Origin: Haplosporangium gracile
Taxonomy: Eukaryota > Mortierellomycota > Mortierellomycetes > Mortierellales > Mortierellaceae
Length of the DNA stretch: 35,476 nt
Direction: 5' to 3'
NCBI GenBank assembly: GCA_015499985.1
Contig: JAAAUF010000293.1
Location: 6,575 to 42,050 of the forward strand
Shown here: piece after piece, positions 1 through 9,058 of the stretch
Layout: the number at the start of each line of letters is the position of its first letter
How positions within the stretch are numbered: the stretch's first letter is position 1
Made by a program: the position numbers and the translations under genes
Notes under the pieces: model-generated
What the model was told of the DNA's origin: nothing
What the model saw: the letters and a program-made list of their open reading frames with translations, nothing else
The model's database searches: none

Positions 1-235
1 ATAGACGAAGCACGATCGATTGAGCTCCCACTCATTAAGCCATGCTGCACATTCTGTACAAAGCCTTCATGATCCCGACATCATTGTTCTTCAGTTTTTG
101 TTTCCTTGTGCTCTTTGTTTCTCGCCGCTTAGGCGCCACCAATTTTTCTTCTGATACAAGGCGGAGAGTCAAAGAAAAGAAGCATATTTTTGTAGAGACA
201 CCCCTACCTACTTGGGAGTGATGGCGTCGTCTCAT
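1..235 (-). pseudogene. Probable degraded fragment of the small Cys-motif family, cut by the window edge
   Basis: The minus strand has an open stretch of 66 codons from 235 to 35. It contains LRLVSEEKLV (about 166-137) followed by NNDVGI (about 85-71). The intact relative at 481-1092 has LRLFQEKLV followed by GGDVGI in the same order, with shorter spacing. After that point the frame stops and the conserved C-terminal part of the relative is not readable. I read this as a third, decayed copy whose remainder may lie beyond the left edge. The similarity is short, so a chance match is possible. No function can be given. Confidence 0.4.
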
Positions 236-480
236 CTGTTACACATGTATATTCTTTTTTTTCATTAAAAAAAAGAAACGGCCGCAAAATATCAACAAGG
301 CTGTATCAGAGAAACTGAGTTTTATTGTAGAGATAACAAAAGAACGCAATCAAGTTATGAGCTGGTAATGAGGAAAGGCAAAAGAAGTGGCAAAAAGGGG
401 GATGAGGGAAGGGAATAGCGAGGCAAAAAAGGACACTTAAAGCAGAGAGAAGGAAGAGGAAGGAAAAGGGGTATGGCGAC

Positions 481-1092
481 CTAAGGGCCATAGAGGTTGA
501 CGAGCTGGTGCAGGTCTCCTTCACTACGCTCAACAAATCTCCGGACGAAATTCAGTTCTGGCGCAGCAAAGATGCCAATCTTCAAGAATGCCTCACGAAT
601 AATATTCCTTCTTTCGCGGATCACTCCCACAGGGGGCAGCTGGTCCTGCTCTCCTGGTACTGCAAATACCCTGCGGGCATTTGCGATCCCAACATCGCCT
701 CCATACTCTTGTCGAGCCTTGTCGAGGACGAGCTTTTCCTGAAACAGCCTGAGTTGATATGTCACGTTGTCTTCTCCGACAAAACTAACGTCGTCATAGG
801 GCAACTCTTGTAGATGAGGTTCGCCCAAAAAGTAATGCAGACCCGCTTCGAGCGCGGTAATTCGAGGTACGATCTGGGCTCCGAAGATGGCGTCCATGTA
901 GGCTTCGACTTTGGGAGGGTACAGCTCTGGTTGAGTTTCAAACAGGTTGCGTCGGCACTGGATACAGAGAAAGATAAGTTGAGAGTGGTCTAAATGACCG
1001 ATTTGTACGGAAAGCGGTCGCTCAAGCCCAGAAGAAGGAAAATGGTTCTGGCACGTGTGGCATGGCATAAGGTCGTGATTGAGATTGGCCAT
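481..1092 (-). CDS. Hypothetical 203-aa protein with two CxxC pairs
   Basis: This is a single-exon frame opening with ATG at 1092 in good context (a purine-rich leader and G at +4) and ending with TAG at 481. I do not recognise the family. Visible features are C11-x2-C14 and C43-x2-C46, a spacing that could form a zinc ribbon or zinc knuckle, and a conserved C-terminal half with the block PPVGVIRERRN around residues 152-162, followed by an aromatic and acidic tail. There is no signal peptide or membrane segment, so a soluble intracellular protein is likely. A TATA-like box lies about 117 bp upstream. That it is real is supported by a related but broken copy at 1750-2356, where the protein sequence is conserved across several frames. 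Zinc binding is inferred only from cysteine spacing. Confidence 0.75.
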   Translation of the reverse strand: MANLNHDLMPCHTCQNHFPSSGLERPLSVQIGHLDHSQLIFLCIQCRRNLFETQPELYPPKVEAYMDAIFGAQIVPRITALEAGLHYFLGEPHLQELPYDDVSFVGEDNVTYQLRLFQEKLVLDKARQEYGGDVGIANARRVFAVPGEQDQLPPVGVIRERRNIIREAFLKIGIFAAPELNFVRRFVERSEGDLHQLVNLYGP

Positions 1093-1208
1093 GGTATCTT
1101 GATTTGGGGGATTGATGCGTGGATGTTATTGTGTGAACGCTGTTGTAAAAAAGAGTAGAGTGAAGGAAGCTGAGAATGAAGGAAGGAGAGAGAAAGAACT
1201 ATAGTGGG

Positions 1209-1216
1209 TATTTATA
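1209..1216 (-). promoter_or_regulatory. TATA-like box upstream of the Cys-motif gene
   Basis: The minus strand reads TATAAATA here, 117 bp before the ATG at 1092. A box of the same sequence stands at a similar distance (95 bp) before the first GST gene of this window. The assignment is by motif and position only. Confidence 0.45.
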
Positions 1217-1531
1217 TGAAAAATGTGGTTCATAGCGAGAAAGCCGAATCGATCTCCACTATCGTTCCTTTCAAAGAGGACTTTTTTTGCGGTAGCTTTC
1301 GTTCAATTTTTAAGGAATGAACAGCCCATTGTCAACATGATATTTATTCCTTTTCTTGTTTTCTAAAGGTGTCTGAAGGAGCGAGGGAAGGTACTCCTTC
1401 CTCTCACAAGTACGAAGCTTCAAAAAATTAAAAAATGGTACCCTCTCCTCTCTTTCGTTGTCTATGCGCACCGCCTTTTATTTTCCTCTTTGATCGAAAA
1501 AAAGAACACAAATCATCTGAACAGTGAAGTC

Positions 1532-1650
1532 AAGAAAAGTTGATTTTATTTAAGGATAGAACAAAAAGAGGGGAATTAACTGGGAATATGAACGCGTTCA
1601 AAAATAAAACTATTAAAAGCTAAAAAATGGCATTAACGAAAGAAAAAAAA
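1532..1650. repeat. Diverged direct repeat, copy A
   Basis: It begins with a 20-nt block (AAGAAAAGTTGATTTTATTT) that is identical at 3217. After that it shares interspersed blocks such as ATGAACGCGTT and TAAAACTAT in the same order and spacing. It lies just downstream (in the minus sense) of the pseudogene at 1750-2356, so it is probably the duplicated 3' flank of the gene family. Confidence 0.65.
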
Positions 1651-1749
1651 AAAAAAAAAAAAAAAAAAGAGAGAAAAAAGGGGGGTTGAAAGGGAAATGA
1701 AAAAGCGCCTTCACTATGCAGGGGAAGCTGACTTGCATGAACAAAAAGG

Positions 1750-2356
1750 TTAACGGCTAAACCAGCCAACAGTATATCTGGCGACCATCTCTTGCAAGTC
1801 ACACTGACCAGTTTCAACATAGTGCTTGACGAAGGTCAATTCCGGAACCGCAAAGTATCCTTTCGCTGGAAACGCCTCTCGGATCCTGTTTCTTCTTTCT
1901 CGGACAACTCCTACAGGGGACAACTGGACATGCTTTCCTTGCGTAGCATAGATTTCATGGGCAATGGGCAATCCCGACGTCGCCCCCGTATATCCAGTGA
2001 GCCACAGTGATCACGTCCCGTTCTTAGCACATGCTCCTCAGGTCCATGGACAAGGATGCTTGAACAGGGAGTGCGGCTATGCCCCGACAGGGCTGAAGGC
2101 TTGCGATTTCCACGCAGTACTCCTTTTCGCTTCGAACATGTTTATTCAAGGCAGGACCACACTCCGTTGATGGGGTCAATGTACTCGTCGACGCTTGGGG
2201 AGGGGCTCCTTGTTGAATTCGAATTTGGTGCGTCTGCAGTCGAGGCAGAAAGTAGGCGTCTGGGGCTCACCTACACAAGTAACATGCACTGGGAGAACCG
2301 TCTGAAGTCCTTCGCGAAAAAAAAATTCTTGCAGCCATCCCATTATTGAGAAACCG
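1750..2356 (-). pseudogene. Frameshifted tandem copy of the 203-aa Cys-motif gene
   Basis: Read on the minus strand, pieces of the intact gene at 481-1092 appear in the correct order but in different frames. They are a CKNFF piece near 2335 (CQNHF in the intact gene), FCLDCRR near 2240 (FLCIQCRR), VDEYID near 2190 (VEAYMD), YGGDVGIAH near 1990 (YGGDVGIAN), and a C-terminal run from 1971 to 1750 containing SPVGVVRERRN and FAVPELTFV (PPVGVIRERRN and FAAPELNFV). At least three frame changes and internal stops separate them, while amino-acid similarity is still clear, so the copy was once coding and has decayed. The C-terminal piece is the best preserved. No product is expected. Confidence 0.8.
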
Positions 2357-3667
2357 CGAGGCAGAACACTCTTAAATAACTGTAGACATGCTGTTCTAGC
2401 ACACAGAGCCCTCTCTCCAAGTCCCAACTAATGATTACTTCCAGCGATGACATTTCTTTTTTTTTTTTTTGTTTCTAAGAGCAGTCTCTCGAGCACGACC
2501 AAGCATAGGCAGAAAAAAAAGTAAAGACAAAAAATCACATCGTCCATCTCTTTCCTTTTGTTTTGTCGGTGCAAGGTCGTTTGAGACTCTGGTTCCAAAC
2601 ATATCATCAAATCGATTGTTAAATGGTGAGAAGAGAAGGCCAAGCTAAAAAAGGCTTAAAGAGGGAAAAAGAGGAGAAGAAGGACCAAAGCACTGTAGGC
2701 TGGTCGCGCGGCTACTTTTTACCAAACGAGATCTCAACTCCAAGAACCGCAATCCTACTGAAGACCATCCTGCTGGCCATAGTCCGAATTCAGCCGCTCC
2801 AATATCTTAGACGAGCTTGACTCTCAATAGACTCGCATCCGCTCCAGCTTCTGTACCTTTCTTCTAACTTTGAGTTGAGGGATATGAGTCCGTCCTCATT
2901 CATTCCTTTTTTTTTTTTTTGAAAAGCGATCAATGCCAGTCTTTTTTCAAGAAAAGCCTCCTTAGCTTACTCATTCCTCCTTGCCAAAGGTTTGACAATG
3001 TCTTCATTGACCTTTTTGGTCCACAGCTCGTCCTCAAAACTGTACATGTACATCCACAAAACGAATGAAAGCCGTTAAGAAAAACAAATCTTAAGGGCAT
3101 AAATTGTTACGATCAGTCCTCACTCTCTTTTTCTCCTTTGATGCATATACATGTTCATTTCTCTTTTTCTCCTTTCATGAGATATAGAAATAGCAAAGCA
3201 TTAGAAGACCGAGATAAAGAAAAGTTGATTTTATTTGGAGAGAGGACAGAAAAGAAGCGGACATTCGATGGAGAAGATGAACGCGTTGAAGAGTAAAACT
3301 ATCAAACGCTAGAAAAAGGAGGACATGACAAAAAAAAAGTGATAGAACAAAAGAGAATTGTGAGGGAGAAGTCCAAAACGCTTTGATAATAGTATCATCT
3401 GTGATATACCATCGTCTATACTACTGGAAGCACATAAACCGCAATTCGCTTCGCATAGCAAATCTCCCTTTTGTCTTGTCCTCAGCAACCATTGACGGCT
3501 TTGACCCTTTTCCCTACGCCATTTCTTTCAGGGATGCGCCACTAAACCCACACTACTGCACGTGACTGTTGACCATTTTTGTCTTTGGCGATATGCTCTT
3601 TCATTCCTTTTTGTTTCTCTCCTCCACATTCAAAACCATTCCACACCAACTCCTACCACGCACAACT
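2357..3667. other. Gene-poor region between pseudogene and F-box gene
   Basis: No supported gene. It contains poly(T) runs (near 2457 and 2907), repeat copy B at 3217-3340, and a short direct repeat of the motif CTCTTTTTCTCCTTT near 3124 and 3160. A 28-codon minus-strand frame at 3053-2967 looks compositionally protein-like but is too short to call. The right end, pyrimidine-rich from about 3590, is probably the promoter and leader of the F-box gene. Confidence 0.55.
3217..3340. repeat. Diverged direct repeat, copy B
   Basis: Partner of 1532-1650: a 20-nt identical block followed by conserved blocks in the same order with small indels. No remains of the family coding region were recognised next to this copy, so either the duplicated gene body was lost or only the flank was copied. 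Confidence 0.6.
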
Positions 3668-5290
3668 ATGTCCTCATCAAAACAGTCAAGACCGAAAGCT
3701 TTTGACTTACCGGAAATCGCCTCTGAACTGGCTCATTATCTCACCGGTCGAGAACTGACGAATTGCATTCGCGTTAATAAGGCCTGGTTCACCTCTTTCG
3801 TGCCTCACATATGGAAGACCGTCCGTGTCGATGATATTGGCTTTAGTAGCGAGAGCCAACATGCCTCCAAGTCGTTACAGTCTGGTTCTATAGCGGAGAG
3901 TTTCGACTGGAACGTTGCTCTACGCCGATACGGCGACCTTATTCGGTCGCTCTCCGTCTCCGTCCCTCGCACCCTCCACGAACTCGGGCCAAGTCTCACC
4001 GACCTGCGGTCTTTGGATCTGAACTACTTTATGGACAGCTATCTCAACTCGTACCACAGCCCCGGACGTTGGCACACTTACTGTCAGGGATCGATGGCGA
4101 TTCTGTGCAGCATCTTTTTGCAGAACACGACGACCCTCACAACCATCCGCATCACGGTGACTCTTCAGGACAACATGATTACACTTACCAATGCCCTGCG
4201 CCAGGTGTCCACACTCGAGGAGCTGGTCATTTTTGATATGGCGTTACCAGGGACACGATGTCATTATCTAGATGCATTGTTAGAGGGTTGTAAACCGACA
4301 ACCAATTTGAAACGCCTCGTCTGTTGCCAAGGGGCGATGCCGGGAGACTACATGAACGAGCCAGCATTGGTTGCTACCCATGGTGCCCAAGAACTGGGTA
4401 CTGTCATACGGCCTAAGATTGTTGAGAAAGGATCAGAGAGCATCAAAGGGGTCCAGGAGTTGCGGTGGTCGATTCCTTGCTTTCTCGAGGTCAATGATCG
4501 AGAGGAGGTTGTCAGGACCCTACGCAGCTGTGGTTCCGCCCTTCAGCGCCTCTACTTTGCCCCGTTTGCAGATGACAAGGTCGGGTATCTCTTGGATGTC
4601 ATTCGAGAGTCGTGCACCAATCTGCGACAGCTTGGATTCACTACCTCTAACGACGTTCAAGATAACAAGGGGATCTGGATTGCTTTACTCGAGATATGTC
4701 CGCCCTTGGAAGTCTTAATTGTCAAGAACACTATCCCAGCAACCCAACTTGTAGATGTTCTGGAGCGCCGTCATACCGGAGCTCTTGTCCGTGTGTATCT
4801 CGACACAAATACTAAGAGTTCCGCTGCACGATCAGATCTTTTGAGAATTCTAGAGTTTTGTCCACACCTTGAAGAATTCGTCTGCCGAAGGCCCGTCAGC
4901 AGTTCCAGTCTACGGTACTCCAGCACGTTCACAGCGTCTCTTCTTGGTTCTGTACCCGAAAAAACAACAGCAACAACTCCTTCGACTCGATGGGCCTGTA
5001 ATGCGACACTGAGGCGTCTCACACTGTCCGTTGCCACACCATTCTCTGCAGAGCAGGACAGGAATGCGCTGCAGAGGGAGGTAGCAGCTCATATCTTTCA
5101 TAACGCAACAAAGCTCTCTCAGCTGACATTGGTACCAACGATGTTCCCCACAGCTAGAATTGAGGGAGGGCTTATAAGGATTGAATGGGACGAGTCTAAT
5201 CTGCGGGAGGTGCACCAGGCCATGCGCTACTCGACCAAGATGACATGTCCCATCACCTATGGCGGTGAATTTGTTGCCAACTTTGAGTGA
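3668..5290 (+). CDS. F-box protein with leucine-rich-repeat-like C-terminal region
   Basis: This is a single exon of 540 codons. The frame is open 99 nt further upstream, but ATG at 3668 starts a sequence that leads directly into the F-box, so I prefer it. Residues about 12-55 follow the F-box pattern: FDLPEIASELAHYL, then a Cys/Arg-Val-Asn-Lys-x-Trp core and HIWKTV. The rest is a series of loosely repeated leucine-rich segments (for example SLTDLRSLDLN and LEELVIFDM), typical of fungal F-box/LRR proteins. In known proteins the F-box binds Skp1 of the SCF ubiquitin ligase and the leucine-rich part selects the target. The substrate cannot be predicted, as such families are large and fast-evolving in fungi. 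An A/T-rich stretch with AATAAA-like words follows at about 5338. Confidence 0.85.
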   Translation: MSSSKQSRPKAFDLPEIASELAHYLTGRELTNCIRVNKAWFTSFVPHIWKTVRVDDIGFSSESQHASKSLQSGSIAESFDWNVALRRYGDLIRSLSVSVPRTLHELGPSLTDLRSLDLNYFMDSYLNSYHSPGRWHTYCQGSMAILCSIFLQNTTTLTTIRITVTLQDNMITLTNALRQVSTLEELVIFDMALPGTRCHYLDALLEGCKPTTNLKRLVCCQGAMPGDYMNEPALVATHGAQELGTVIRPKIVEKGSESIKGVQELRWSIPCFLEVNDREEVVRTLRSCGSALQRLYFAPFADDKVGYLLDVIRESCTNLRQLGFTTSNDVQDNKGIWIALLEICPPLEVLIVKNTIPATQLVDVLERRHTGALVRVYLDTNTKSSAARSDLLRILEFCPHLEEFVCRRPVSSSSLRYSSTFTASLLGSVPEKTTATTPSTRWACNATLRRLTLSVATPFSAEQDRNALQREVAAHIFHNATKLSQLTLVPTMFPTARIEGGLIRIEWDESNLREVHQAMRYSTKMTCPITYGGEFVANFE

Positions 5291-5631
5291 GCGGCGCTGT
5301 GGCTCTTATGTGATTATATTACTCAAATCGCGTTGAAAAATAAAATAAATAATGCGTCTTTTCAATACCTAAAAAAAAAGTGTTTGCTGCTGACGAGGGC
5401 TTTGGAGGAGCATTAAAGAAAGCAGCCGATCAAATAAATTTTCACTTTTTATGTCTGTGCCACTATTCAACACAAAGCCTTGTTTATTTTTTACCCTTTT
5501 GTTCCATAAGCACACAAGTCAGGCTTTGATGAAATTTTTGTCCGCTATTGTTTGTGGTTCTGGCTTTGCACACCTTTTGTGTGTGGTTTTTGTGGATAAG
5601 AAGAGAATGATAAAAAGCACATTACCTTTTG
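5291..5631. other. Intergenic region, F-box gene 3' flank
   Basis: It contains an AATAAAATAAATAA-like polyadenylation region near 5339 and then AT-rich sequence. The right end (ACCTTTTGCAG, ending 5633) is a good 3' splice-site match directly before the open frame that follows, so an unrecognised upstream exon of that frame could lie here. I could not place a matching exon and donor. Confidence 0.45.
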
Positions 5632-6873
5632 CAGAACCATAATGTCTACACTACTTCCCCTCCTCTTCTTGTTCTTCCCCCTCAATCACCCCGACCGTCA
5701 TTCGATAGATACACCCCGCAACAAGACCCCTCTCAAAACCTCACGCCCCTTGCTATGTCGCAAGCAACCCACATCCCTGATCAAAAACAACGCCAGCGGC
5801 CACAGGAGGGACAACAACACCAAGAATTTGCGCCATCCGCTGTACTACCAGTCCCAGGAACTCAATCCATTGTCGACGGCACCCAAGCGCCAACCCTTCG
5901 TTTGGTCGGAACCCGCATCGGCGGCTGTGGTGGGCATGTTCCGGATTCAGATGTCAATATGGAACCCACCTACGCTTTTATACAGCCCCACCAAAACAAT
6001 AACCCTTCGTACCCACCCTCTCGTTCAGCGGCCGCAGAACGAGCACGCGCTTCATTGAAGCAACTACGAGCATCAGTCGAGGCCGAGTCTCGAAAGCTCC
6101 AAAATGACCTCCTGGCACTTGAAAAGGAGTTGTACGGCGATGATAGTGCCAGCGGTACCCAATTGTCTGTCCGCTTCGGCGTTGGTGATGTACTTGCGCC
6201 CGCAGGGCAAAAAGTCCATAAGCCAAGATTGTCTTCCAGTTCACAACAAAGCCGACGCCGAGTCCCTCGAAGTCATACCCCGTCCGCTATCGCCCTCGCC
6301 ACCGCCCTCACCGCCGACATCCCCACTGAACCTCGTTATTGGAAGTCAGGTGCATAGTGCACATTCAGTCAAGACGGCGGTCCTTCCAGATCGAGAGATA
6401 GCCGACGTTCAAGTAATACCTCCAACATCTTACCGACTCCTGTTCCTGTTCCTATTCGTGCGACTCCAACTGCTACCGGCGGTGGCTCGCGAGAACGAGA
6501 AACTACTTTGAGCATTGGAAACTCCAAGAAGAGAAACTGGAATGAAGTCGGACCAATAGATCTGCAGGAGCTTAATCCCTGCCTAGTCGAACAGACGGCT
6601 CATCGTCGTGTTCGTCGGCCATGTTTTCAAGAATCTGTAAAGGAACCATTGTTCCTAGGGCCATTTGTGCAGTCGTCACTCTCGCAACCACCCGTCGTCG
6701 GATCTTTGCTACTTAACCAGGTCCAGCATCAGCAGCAACAACAAGGAGAAGGGGTATGAGAACACGTGGATAGAGGCGAGGGCGGTGATGGCGGTGATGG
6801 CGGTGATAATGCTGATGGTGGTGATGGTGATGATGTGGGCGAAGCTAAGTCAGCAGGTTATCGGAAAAATTAA
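5632..6873 (+). pseudogene. Long frame with two in-frame stop codons, coiled-coil and Gln/Gly-rich; probable pseudogene
   Basis: One frame stays protein-like for about 1.2 kb but is broken by TAG at 6355 and TGA at 6757. Before the first stop are Pro/Gln-rich segments and a charged helix, about 6040-6150, containing SLKQLRASVEAESRKLQ and LLALEKELYG, a likely coiled coil. Between the stops the frame is Ser/Arg- and Pro-rich and ends in a Gln run. After the second stop it continues as a Gly-Asp repeat and closes at TAA 6871. The first in-frame ATG is at 5755, yet sequence before it also looks coding, so a start or upstream exon may be missing. A neighbouring frame at 6260-6340 is also Ser-Pro-rich, so small frameshifts or an intron cannot be excluded. 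The family is not recognised. Confidence 0.55.
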
Positions 6874-7053
6874 GAGGGAAAATGAAAGTGGAAGGACACA
6901 CTATAGTAGATTAAACTCATTTCATTCATAGATATTATTTTTTTTCCAAACATCATCTATGCATTCACACCTTTCCATCGTATTGAATAATTGAGGTGTT
7001 ATTATTGACAAGTGTATTCTATACCAAAAACAAATCTGTTCAGGCTACTTTTC

Positions 7054-8484
7054 TTATCCGTGCCTGAAGCCAAGAACGAAACCTCCAACAAAGGTTGACT
7101 TGAACTGAAAGTTCTTCGTCAACAAGTTCATCAACCATCTGAACCCATGCTTAGCATCATTGACGGTCACTTTCCCATCCCGATCCACATCAAACTGGTC
7201 CACAAACCTGCCCTCAAGCTTCTTCCAGTTCACATGGATGTATCCCGAGTTGACCATCAGTTGCACGGCGACAAAACCGAGACCGACAACCAGCATCATG
7301 AGCTTGCCCAGTTTCTTGAAAAGGTATCCTGAGCAGAGTCCCATGGCCATTCCAAAAGTCAATTCCTTGCTGTTGATAAGGGGTTCCTTCGTCAATCCGT
7401 CTAAGAGAGGGATTAAGAGAATATACATAGTAAAGCCGTTAGTACTGAGAAGTAAAAGATTCTTTTATGTCTTTTTTGAATCCCTGATGTCCGATTAGAA
7501 AAAAGCGGCGTCTCCTGCCAGTCAAGGACCTATTTGTTCTGTCACTTACAGTCGTCATAGAGGGTGCCGACTAATTATTGCCAAAAACGAAATAAAAAAA
7601 AAGTGAACGCATTAGCAAATCATGGTTCAAATTGACAGTCCCACAACCCAATTGCGCCTCTGCGATTCACACCGATCGCGCTCAAAAGAGGATACCCTTA
7701 CTCTTACACCCGATCCGCACACCTCTTTCACCAATGACGTCCTAATTCCCAAAACCCCAATCTAGCTCCTCACTTCCTCATCTTACTGGTCTTCTTCCAC
7801 TTCCCTCTCTGCTGCTATCGTCATGCCAATCTACTCTCCCAACAAGAGGAGGCTAAACCTTGCCAAGACACCCAAACTTACTTGGTGCGGCGGCACAGTG
7901 AGCAACCTTGGGTGCGAACATCGAGTTATTGCCCGACATAAAGGATGCCATGACGGATCGCGAGTAGATCAAGGGTCCAACGAGACAAGTGGTCGCAACG
8001 CCTGCACCGAACATAGTCCTGGATGCGACTCCTCCTGATGCTGCTGACTTGAAAGCTGAGTTGAGCGCTGATGTCTGGAAAACCGACGAGGGTCTCTGGA
8101 CTACTGACAGGAATGATAAAGAGCAAGGACAGGATGGTGGGAGAACACATTAGCTGATCGGCTTGAGTAAAAGAGAAGGTGCGTGATATGACTTTGGTAG
8201 TCAGACAGGCCAAACTCAAAAATGGCAGAAGGGTTGCTCCTGCGCGGAGAGAAAACTCCATTATCCCAAGGAGAGTGCCGTTTGGTCAATGTTTTCAACG
8301 CCTGCATCCTTTTTGTAGCTAGCCTGTCGTCACTTGGCACTGACTTACAGGCAGCGGCTCCTGATGAGGACGCGAATCGGGACTGGCGGGTCACCTGTTG
8401 ACGAAGAGTTGATGGTCCGACAGAGGGGATGTGAAGGATAGTGCTCCTGAGCATGGCCACCGGACGAATCGAGTGTGCGAGCAT
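7054..8484 (-). CDS. FUN14-domain mitochondrial protein (FUNDC1-like)
   Basis: Three exons on the minus strand join in phase: 8484-8349, 8103-7882 and 7400-7054, giving 234 aa. Donors are GTAAGT in both cases; acceptors are TCAG and TTAG. The N-terminal 45 residues are rich in Arg, Ser and hydrophobics with no acidic residue, as in a mitochondrial presequence. The FUN14 core follows exon 3's start: ELTFGMAMGLCSGYLFKKLG, then a long hydrophobic segment, then IHVNWKKLEG, and a C-terminal GGFVLGFRHG. Between these lies DVDRDGKVTVND, which fits a 12-residue EF-hand loop. FUN14 proteins sit in the mitochondrial outer membrane; animal FUNDC1 is a mitophagy receptor and yeast Fun14 acts in mitochondrial lipid or contact-site biology. 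No clear LC3-binding motif was seen. A start at 8454 is an alternative. Confidence 0.85.
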
Positions 8485-9058
8485 TGTTTATGTAGTTAGT
8501 GGAGAGTTGTTGTAAAGAGTAAAGTAAAAAAAGAAAAGATAAAAAAAAGAGTGGAAGTGGAAGGGTGTTGTCGACTTTTTTGTAGAACGATTCGGTCATT
8601 TGAAATTTTGTGGCTTGCATGTCTGTGCTCACTCCAAAAATGGATAAAAACGAACATGAATAAAATGAAAGTCCTTTTCGATCAACCATTGCCACCATGT
8701 TTTACTTTTTTATTCTTTCTTTATATTTATTTATCGACGCCAATGAAGCTTCCCCTCCGCAGATTATAGTTTTGGCCTATCTTGTAATCCTCCATTCCAT
8801 TTTCACGTTTATTCCCCGTAGTTTGTCCGTCTGAAGGGTGCCTTCCCAAAATGGTCGGGTGACGCCTGATAGTCGCGGTCAATGGCCTCTGTTCAGAAGA
8901 GCGTAGAGAGGTGCAAAGTCAAGAGTCGAGAAAGGGGACAAGAAGGAAGATGAAGAGGCAAAAGAAGAAAAAGGTGGGCTCCCAGAGTTCAGTTGGAGGA
9001 GGAGATATCGCGTCAACAGAACAAGTGCCAAGATGGTGATAATCCTGACGGCCTCGCT
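8485..9058. other. FUN14 promoter and phosphatase 3' flank
   Basis: Both neighbouring genes run on the minus strand, so this interval should hold the 3' UTR of the phosphatase gene (right side) and the promoter of the FUN14 gene (left side). The sequence is AT-rich around 8700-8740. No exon or RNA gene was recognised. Confidence 0.5.

Larger units (their letters stand above)
1093..1749. other. Intergenic region between two family copies
   Basis: This holds the presumed promoter of the 481-1092 gene at its left side and the 3' flank of the pseudogene at its right side, including the repeat unit at 1532-1650 and an A-rich run of about 20 nt near 1650-1668. No coding frame with recognisable features was seen. 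Confidence 0.6.

Noticed and set aside
1646..1668. A-rich run as a possible retroposon tail
   Set aside because: Similar A/T runs occur throughout the intergenic DNA, and no target-site duplication or element body was seen.
2967..3053. 28-codon minus-strand frame containing FEDELWTKKVNEDIVKPLA
   Set aside because: It looks protein-like and could be a terminal exon, but no upstream exon or relative was found in the window.
5642..6058. 138-codon frame starting at ATG 5642
   Set aside because: It overlaps the longer frame of 5632-6873, has no coiled-coil or repeat features, and looks like a shadow frame of Pro/Asn-rich DNA.
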